A DNA stretch of 9,981 bases from Rhodoferax sp. (lineage in GTDB: Bacteria > Pseudomonadota > Gammaproteobacteria > Burkholderiales > Burkholderiaceae). The notes below the pieces were generated by a model. It was not told the DNA's origin and ran no database searches. It saw only the letters and a list, made by a program, of their open reading frames with translations. Shown here piece after piece: positions 7,144 to 9,981 of the stretch. Numbering within the stretch: the stretch's first letter is position 1; every line of letters starts with the position of its first letter. Both the position numbers and the translations under genes were made by a program. Location: contig JAIFMT010000008.1 of assembly GCA_020048295.1 (NCBI GenBank), positions 1-9,981 of the forward strand, in the 5' to 3' direction.

Positions 7144-7935
7144 CTAGCGCTTTGGATGCGTCGCACCATACCTTTGAAGAATGACTTGCTTTTGACCCTC
7201 GCTGGTCAGTTTGGCGAGTTCCAGATTAAAGCTTTTGACAAGGCTGGCCGATTCGGGCCACTTCTTGGAAAAGGCAATGTGGTAAGGCCGCACCTCACCC
7301 ACGGACTGGTCGATGAAGTCGAGTTCGTCAAATTCAGGCGCGTACGTCTTGATCAGGTAGCTGCACACCGAAACCTCGCAAATCAGCAAGTCGATGTTGC
7401 CCGATTTGAGCTTGCGCAGTTGCCGCAACTCCATCGATCCGCCCGCCAGCACCTGAACTTCCTTGAACGCGTTGCCCTGCACCGCCGCCATGAATTCCGG
7501 GGCGTAGGTGTAACCATGGCTGATGCCAACACGGTAAGGGGCCAGATCTGCTAGTGTTTTCCAGGTTACCGCCAAGTTTTTGCGTTTGAAAAAAACGTCC
7601 TGTACCGTGCTGATCGGGTCGGCAAAGTAAAACAACGCGTCCCGCTGCCGGCTTTTGGTCAGGCTGAAGATCGCGGCAAACTCGCCAGCTTGCGTTTGCG
7701 CCAGTGCCCGAGCCCACGGTAGCACGTGAATGTCAGCACCGTAGCCCATGCGCTGCAGGACGAGTTCGACAATTTCGGTATCAAAGCCAGTGACCTTTCC
7801 GCCCTCTTCATACTCAAACGGCGGAAAGTTGTCAATGGCCAACGGCAGCCTGGGCAAAGTCAACTGAGGCGACTGGGCAAACGCTGCTGGCAGCGCAAGG
7901 AGCAGGCCTAGTATTAAAGAACGAAATATTGTCAT
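7144..7935 (-). CDS. Periplasmic solute-binding protein, family 3 (SBP_bac_3)
   Basis: This 263-residue exported protein resembles extracellular solute-binding proteins of family 3, which bind amino acids and similar small molecules. The start ATG (complement of 7933-7935) gives a clean signal peptide, with a basic N-terminus, a hydrophobic core LILGLLLALP and cleavage near AAFA-Q at about residue 20. The mature part begins with PLAIDNFPPFEY, then VTGFDTEIVELVLQRMGY, the standard opening of the fold, and later IFSLTKSRQRDALFYFADP and VGISHGYTYAPEF. A frame extending 17 codons further upstream would put the signal peptide inside the protein, so I reject it. No ABC permease or ATPase gene is nearby. 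Instead a diguanylate cyclase follows after 30 bases, suggesting a sensory role rather than uptake. The ligand cannot be told from sequence. Confidence 0.92.
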   Translation of the reverse strand: MTIFRSLILGLLLALPAAFAQSPQLTLPRLPLAIDNFPPFEYEEGGKVTGFDTEIVELVLQRMGYGADIHVLPWARALAQTQAGEFAAIFSLTKSRQRDALFYFADPISTVQDVFFKRKNLAVTWKTLADLAPYRVGISHGYTYAPEFMAAVQGNAFKEVQVLAGGSMELRQLRKLKSGNIDLLICEVSVCSYLIKTYAPEFDELDFIDQSVGEVRPYHIAFSKKWPESASLVKSFNLELAKLTSEGQKQVILQRYGATHPKR

Positions 7936-8103
7936 GGTTGGCTCGCTGGGACGGCACGAGTCTAACTGGCCGTGTGCCCACCCCAAAGCATGAAAACCTG
8001 GTATTCACCAAGAAGCACGCGGAACTTGCCCGCGTCGGTGGCGGGCGGGACACCCGCGCACCCAGGAAACAACATAACCACACCCGCTCAAGGAGAATGC
8101 CAC
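7936..8103. other. Divergent intergenic region, no gene seen
   Basis: This stretch separates the - strand binding-protein gene from the + strand small-protein pair. I see no credible coding sequence and no RNA gene. A small GC-rich inverted repeat is visible (GCGGG at 8041-8045 against CCCGC at 8053-8057), but with no T run. The region should hold the promoter of the binding-protein/cyclase unit; I could not pick out a convincing -35/-10 pair for it. Confidence 0.5.
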
Positions 8104-8137
8104 AGTGCAAATACTAGGGTTTACCCTATACTGCACT
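8104..8137 (+). promoter_or_regulatory. Promoter with nested palindrome upstream of small-protein operon
   Basis: A near-consensus -10 box, TATACT, lies at 8127-8132, 35 bases before the ATG at 8167. A perfect inverted repeat, TAGGGT-TT-ACCCTA (8115-8128), fills the spacer region immediately upstream of, and overlapping, the -10. It is flanked by a second pair of arms, AGTGCA (8104-8109) and TGCACT (8132-8137), set slightly off-centre. The -35 position (about 8104-8109, 17-base spacer) has no good TTGACA match, which fits a promoter controlled by a protein binding the dyad. I do not know which regulator recognises it. Confidence 0.6.
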
Positions 8138-8166
8138 GCAACATAACTCTCCAGAAGGGAAATATC

Positions 8167-8484
8167 ATGCCGATGACCACCACCAACGCGCTGCAGCAAA
8201 CACCGTTAGCCCTGGAAATCCGCAACTTTGGCATGGCGGTGCGCGAACTGGCACGCGCAGCCAGCCAGTTGGTGCTTGCACTATGGACCACCCTGCGGCA
8301 GCCTCGCAACAAACCGCAGCTGCCACAGACGGCACTCGAAGAAGCCAACCAGTTGCGCGCCATTGCCGATGACGTTTACATCAATGACCCGCGCTTTGCG
8401 CAAGACCTGTACGCCGCTGCCGACCGCCACGAACTGGCCAACTTCAGCCCAAGCTTGCCGACACCGTCAAGGAGCACCCCATGA
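8167..8484 (+). CDS. Small hypothetical protein, 105 residues
   Basis: I do not recognise a characterised family. The protein has a Thr/Gln-rich start, an amphipathic to hydrophobic helix (about 24-42, ending in QLVLALWTTL) and a second helical part (about 57-90) with ALEEANQLRAIADDVY followed by NDPRFAQDLYAAADRHE. That second part reads like a short conserved helix pair also seen, as I recall, in uncharacterised Burkholderiales proteins. The tail is Pro/Ser-rich. There is no signal peptide; the helix near 24-42 might lie at a membrane. AAGGGA at 8155-8160 is 6 bases from this ATG, which decides it over the second ATG at 8173. The promoter with the 8104-8137 dyad lies just upstream. Its stop overlaps the next start (ATGA, 8481-8484), so the two small proteins are made together. 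Confidence 0.8.
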   Translation: MPMTTTNALQQTPLALEIRNFGMAVRELARAASQLVLALWTTLRQPRNKPQLPQTALEEANQLRAIADDVYINDPRFAQDLYAAADRHELANFSPSLPTPSRSTP

Positions 8485-8696
8485 GCCTTATCCCCGCCAT
8501 CGCCCGCACCGCCACGGCCCTCGCCCACACCACCAAGCTGGCGCTGGGCTGGCCTTTTGACATCGCGCGCGCCAACTACGCCCGTGCCGTGCAGCTTGGC
8601 CTCATCGAGCACTCTTTGCTACGGTGTGCCAGGTTCGAGCGCGAACTTGCCGAAATAGAACGCCACTCGCTGGGGCTGTGGGCACGGCGGGTTTGA
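8481..8696 (+). CDS. Small hypothetical protein, 71 residues
   Basis: Unknown function. The protein is predicted largely helical: an N-terminal stretch (about 4-27) rich in Ala, Leu and Thr with a WPFD motif at its end, then a second helix with several Arg and Glu residues (RCARFERELAEIERH) and an LGLWARRV end. The first helix could be peripheral to a membrane; it is not a clear signal peptide. AAGGAG at 8469-8474 is spaced 6 bases from the ATG, and the start overlaps the upstream stop by 4 bases. Coupled translation, a shared promoter and similar helical character suggest the two small proteins act together, but that is inference. The gene ends 69 bases from the convergent ParA-like gene. 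Confidence 0.75.
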   Translation: MSLIPAIARTATALAHTTKLALGWPFDIARANYARAVQLGLIEHSLLRCARFERELAEIERHSLGLWARRV

Positions 8697-8719
8697 TGTT
8701 GCTGGACCCTGGCCGCCGG

Positions 8720-8736
8720 GACATGAACGCCATGTC
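8720..8736. terminator. Possible bidirectional terminator hairpin
   Basis: GACATG-AACGC-CATGTC is a perfect 6-base-pair stem with a 5-base loop, placed between two convergent genes. Weaker outer arms, GCCG at 8712-8715 and CGGC at 8744-8747, could extend it. No T-run follows on either strand, so intrinsic termination would be weak. Confidence 0.3.
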
Positions 8737-8765
8737 ACGTCAACGGCAGCGCTGTGGCTTGCCAG

Positions 8766-9533
8766 CTACGCCCGCAAGCCGTCGTGCAGGGCAATCAGCG
8801 CCAGCGTGATTTTGTGGCCCGGGTCCAGGTAAATCATCGGTAGCGACTGTTCATGCGACTCGCGAATCTTCACCGATGACGGCAAATAGGGCTGCAGCAC
8901 CGGCAGGCCCTCGGCAATCAGTTCTGCCACCATGCGCTGCGGCAAATTGGCTCGCGGTTGAAACTGGTTGACCACGATGCCATCCACCTGCAAACTGGGG
9001 TTGTGGTCGGCGCGGATTTCTTGCACGTTTTCCAGCAGCGTGTAGAGCGCCTGGCGCGAAAAGCTGTCGCAATCAAACGGAATCAGGCAACCCGTGGCAG
9101 CAATCAGCGCAGCGCGGGTAAAAAAGTTCAGCGCCGGCGGGGTGTCGATGTAGATGCGATCGTAGGTATCGGCCAGTTGTTGCAGCGCTTCGCGCAGCTT
9201 GTAGATTTTCTGGCGCGATTCGAGCTTGACCTGCAGTTCGTTGAGGGACGCGCTGGAGGGCATCACATCGAGCTGATCAAAGGGTGTTCTGACTACGAAT
9301 TCATTGGGCTTGACGCTCTTGAAACTGTAGCTCAAGCTTTGCTCGAAAAAGCCGGCCACGGTGGGCTGTCCCTGCTGCGAAGTGCCGCCTTGCAGATAGC
9401 TGCTTGAATTACCCTGCGGGTCGAGGTCAATCACCAGCGTGCGCCGACCCTGGGTGGCGCTGATGGCTGCCAGATTGCAGGTGATGGTCGATTTGCCAAC
9501 GCCTCCCTTTTGGTTGAATACGACGATCGGCAT
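8766..9533 (-). CDS. ParA/MinD-type ATPase, orphan
   Basis: This 255-residue protein is a ParA-family ATPase of the deviant Walker A class that positions cargo (DNA, protein clusters, organelles) by dynamic binding to the nucleoid. Key residues: KGGVGKST at 9-16 with signature lysines K9 and K14; Walker A' D38 in DLDPQGN; Walker B D130 in YIDTPPALN. There is no N-terminal DNA-binding extension, as in short ParAs. AAAGGAG lies 6 bases before the ATG (complement of 9531-9533), and the protein then starts MPIVVFNQKGG as expected. The frame stays open 32 codons further upstream, but that part is not family-like. No parB or parS is visible. It is divergent from cbbM. A role in chromosome or plasmid partition, or in positioning another cargo (McdA-like), cannot be decided here. 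Confidence 0.93.
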   Translation of the reverse strand: MPIVVFNQKGGVGKSTITCNLAAISATQGRRTLVIDLDPQGNSSSYLQGGTSQQGQPTVAGFFEQSLSYSFKSVKPNEFVVRTPFDQLDVMPSSASLNELQVKLESRQKIYKLREALQQLADTYDRIYIDTPPALNFFTRAALIAATGCLIPFDCDSFSRQALYTLLENVQEIRADHNPSLQVDGIVVNQFQPRANLPQRMVAELIAEGLPVLQPYLPSSVKIRESHEQSLPMIYLDPGHKITLALIALHDGLRA

Positions 9534-9595
9534 AAAGCGCTCCTTTGACGCAAGGGTGAATGTGCAAATTTGACATGCCGCATTGTCCTTGAGTT

Positions 9596-9612
9596 CGGCG
9601 ATGCCATCGCCG
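9596..9612. promoter_or_regulatory. 17-base perfect dyad upstream of the ParA-like gene
   Basis: CGGCGATG-C-CATCGCCG is a perfect inverted repeat with 8-base arms and a one-base centre. It lies 63 bases before the ParA-like start and 117 bases before cbbM. It is too tight to form an RNA hairpin over its full length, so a dimeric protein's operator is the more natural reading. It is not the parS consensus. The regulator is unknown. Confidence 0.4.
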
Positions 9613-9630
9613 CGGTATTCATCAGTCAAA

Positions 9631-9673
9631 ACTAATTTGATTAGTAATTTATTTGAATTTTCATGATGAATAA
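9631..9673 (+). promoter_or_regulatory. Candidate CbbR (LysR-type) control region of cbbM
   Basis: This AT-rich block contains a perfect dyad ACTAAT-TTG-ATTAGT (9631-9645) and a second perfect dyad TTCAT-G-ATGAA (9660-9670). It also fits the loose TNA-N7/8-TNA pattern of CbbR sites twice: TGA-N8-TTA (9638-9651) and TCA-N7-TAA (9661-9673). The second overlaps the proposed cbbM -35, which suits a LysR-type activator. The pattern is weak in AT-rich DNA, so chance matches are possible. No cbbR gene lies in this window. Confidence 0.45.
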
Positions 9674-9686
9674 GCCTGTTTATAGT
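9658..9686 (+). promoter_or_regulatory. Candidate cbbM promoter
   Basis: TTTTCA (9658-9663) and TATAGT (9681-9686), with a 17-base spacer, match 4 and 5 of 6 consensus positions for a sigma-70 promoter. A start point near 9693 would leave a leader of about 37 bases before the cbbM ATG. A perfect TTGACA at 9695-9700 has no -10 at the right distance (that place holds the ribosome site), so I do not use it. Confidence 0.45.
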
Positions 9687-9729
9687 TCAGCCCGTTGACA
9701 GCCCAACCACACTTAACAGGAGATTTCAC

Positions 9730-9981
9730 ATGGATCAATCGAACCGTTACGCCGACCTGAGCCTCAAGGAAGAGGACCTGATCAAAGGCGGTAAGCACAT
9801 TCTGGTGGCTTACAAAATGGCCCCCAAACCCGGCTATGGTTACCTGGAAGCGGCCGCGCACTTTGCCGCCGAGTCCTCCACCGGCACCAACGTCGAAGTG
9901 AGCACCACCGACGACTTCACCCGCGGTGTGGACGCGCTGGTCTATTACATCGACGAAGCCACCGAAGACATGCGCATCGCC
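9730..9981 (+). CDS. cbbM: Form II RuBisCO large subunit (CbbM), 5' part
   Basis: The first 84 codons of form II ribulose-1,5-bisphosphate carboxylase/oxygenase run to the right edge of the window. The enzyme fixes CO2 onto ribulose bisphosphate in the Calvin cycle and works as a large-subunit-only oligomer. The N-terminus [18 protein letters not shown], then [28 protein letters not shown] and [15 protein letters not shown], are characteristic of CbbM rather than form I CbbL. The ATG at 9730 has AGGAGA at 9718-9723, 6 bases upstream. The active-site lysines lie beyond the window. The usual divergent partner, cbbR, is replaced here by a ParA-like gene. It indicates capacity for autotrophic or mixotrophic growth, form II being typical of low-oxygen, high-CO2 conditions. 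Confidence 0.97.
   Translation, partial: MDQSNRYADLSLKEEDLIKGGKHILVAYKMAPKPGYGYLEAAAHFAAESSTGTNVEVSTTDDFTRGVDALVYYIDEATEDMRIA

Noticed and set aside
5737..7554. A 605-codon open frame on the + strand across the cyclase and binding-protein genes
   Set aside because: It is antisense to two proteins with clear domains and active-site motifs. Its translation is rich in His, Gln and Arg with no recognisable motif, as expected from the shadow of GC-rich codons.
8041..8057. GCGGG/CCCGC hairpin as a terminator
   Set aside because: It has only five base pairs in very GC-rich DNA, no T-run, and lies between divergent genes where no terminator is needed.
8958..9407. A 149-codon open frame on the + strand inside the ParA-like gene
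   Set aside because: It is antisense to the ParA core motifs with no recognisable product.
9534..9629. N-terminal extension of the ParA-like protein by 32 residues
   Set aside because: The extension does not look like ParA sequence and contains the 17-base dyad, while the start at 9533 has an excellent AAAGGAG site and the canonical beginning.
9695..9700. Perfect TTGACA as the cbbM -35 box
   Set aside because: The -10 position 17 bases downstream falls on the ribosome site AGGAGA, which is not a -10 sequence.

Overview
The window looks like chromosomal DNA of a GC-rich betaproteobacterium, most likely a Comamonadaceae relative of Rhodoferax or Polaromonas. Three things point there: protein-level resemblance of the LutABC, RuvA, PhoH and YbeY homologues; a form II RuBisCO gene at the right edge; and two copies of a short intergenic repeat of the type I associate with that family. 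The taxonomic call is an inference from recall, not from a search.

Left part (1-3450): a lactate-oxidation operon on the + strand in the order lutA, lutC, lutB. The cistrons are joined by 4-base ATGA stop/start overlaps. The operon is damaged at both ends. Upstream and divergent lies only the N-terminal piece of a GntR/FadR-type regulator, whose reading frame runs into an intergenic repeat. Downstream, a third ATGA overlap leads into a 44-codon frame that starts like an FAD-linked (D-lactate/glycolate type) oxidase and stops. The core LutABC genes are intact.

Middle part (3463-5740): housekeeping genes. ruvA is on the - strand, without ruvB or ruvC beside it. A GC-rich, dyad-containing gap of about 155 bases separates it from a divergent pair, a PhoH-like ATPase (ybeZ) and the rRNA-maturation endonuclease ybeY. 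The second copy of the repeat sits between ybeZ and ybeY.

Right-middle part (5761-7935), - strand: an exported family-3 solute-binding protein followed after 30 bases by a membrane-anchored diguanylate cyclase with an intact GGEEF active site and an RxxD inhibitory site. The pair looks like a sensing module in which a periplasmic binding protein feeds a c-di-GMP synthase.

Right part (7936-9981): two translationally coupled small proteins of unknown function sit behind a promoter containing a striking palindrome. An orphan ParA-type ATPase on the - strand follows. The start of cbbM (form II RuBisCO) is divergent from parA across a 196-base AT-rich control region with several dyads, two of which fit the loose CbbR pattern. 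No tRNA, rRNA, CRISPR array or intact insertion sequence was seen. The most interesting items are the binding-protein/cyclase pair, the small-protein pair with its palindromic promoter, the ParA-cbbM arrangement and the eroded ends of the lut operon.
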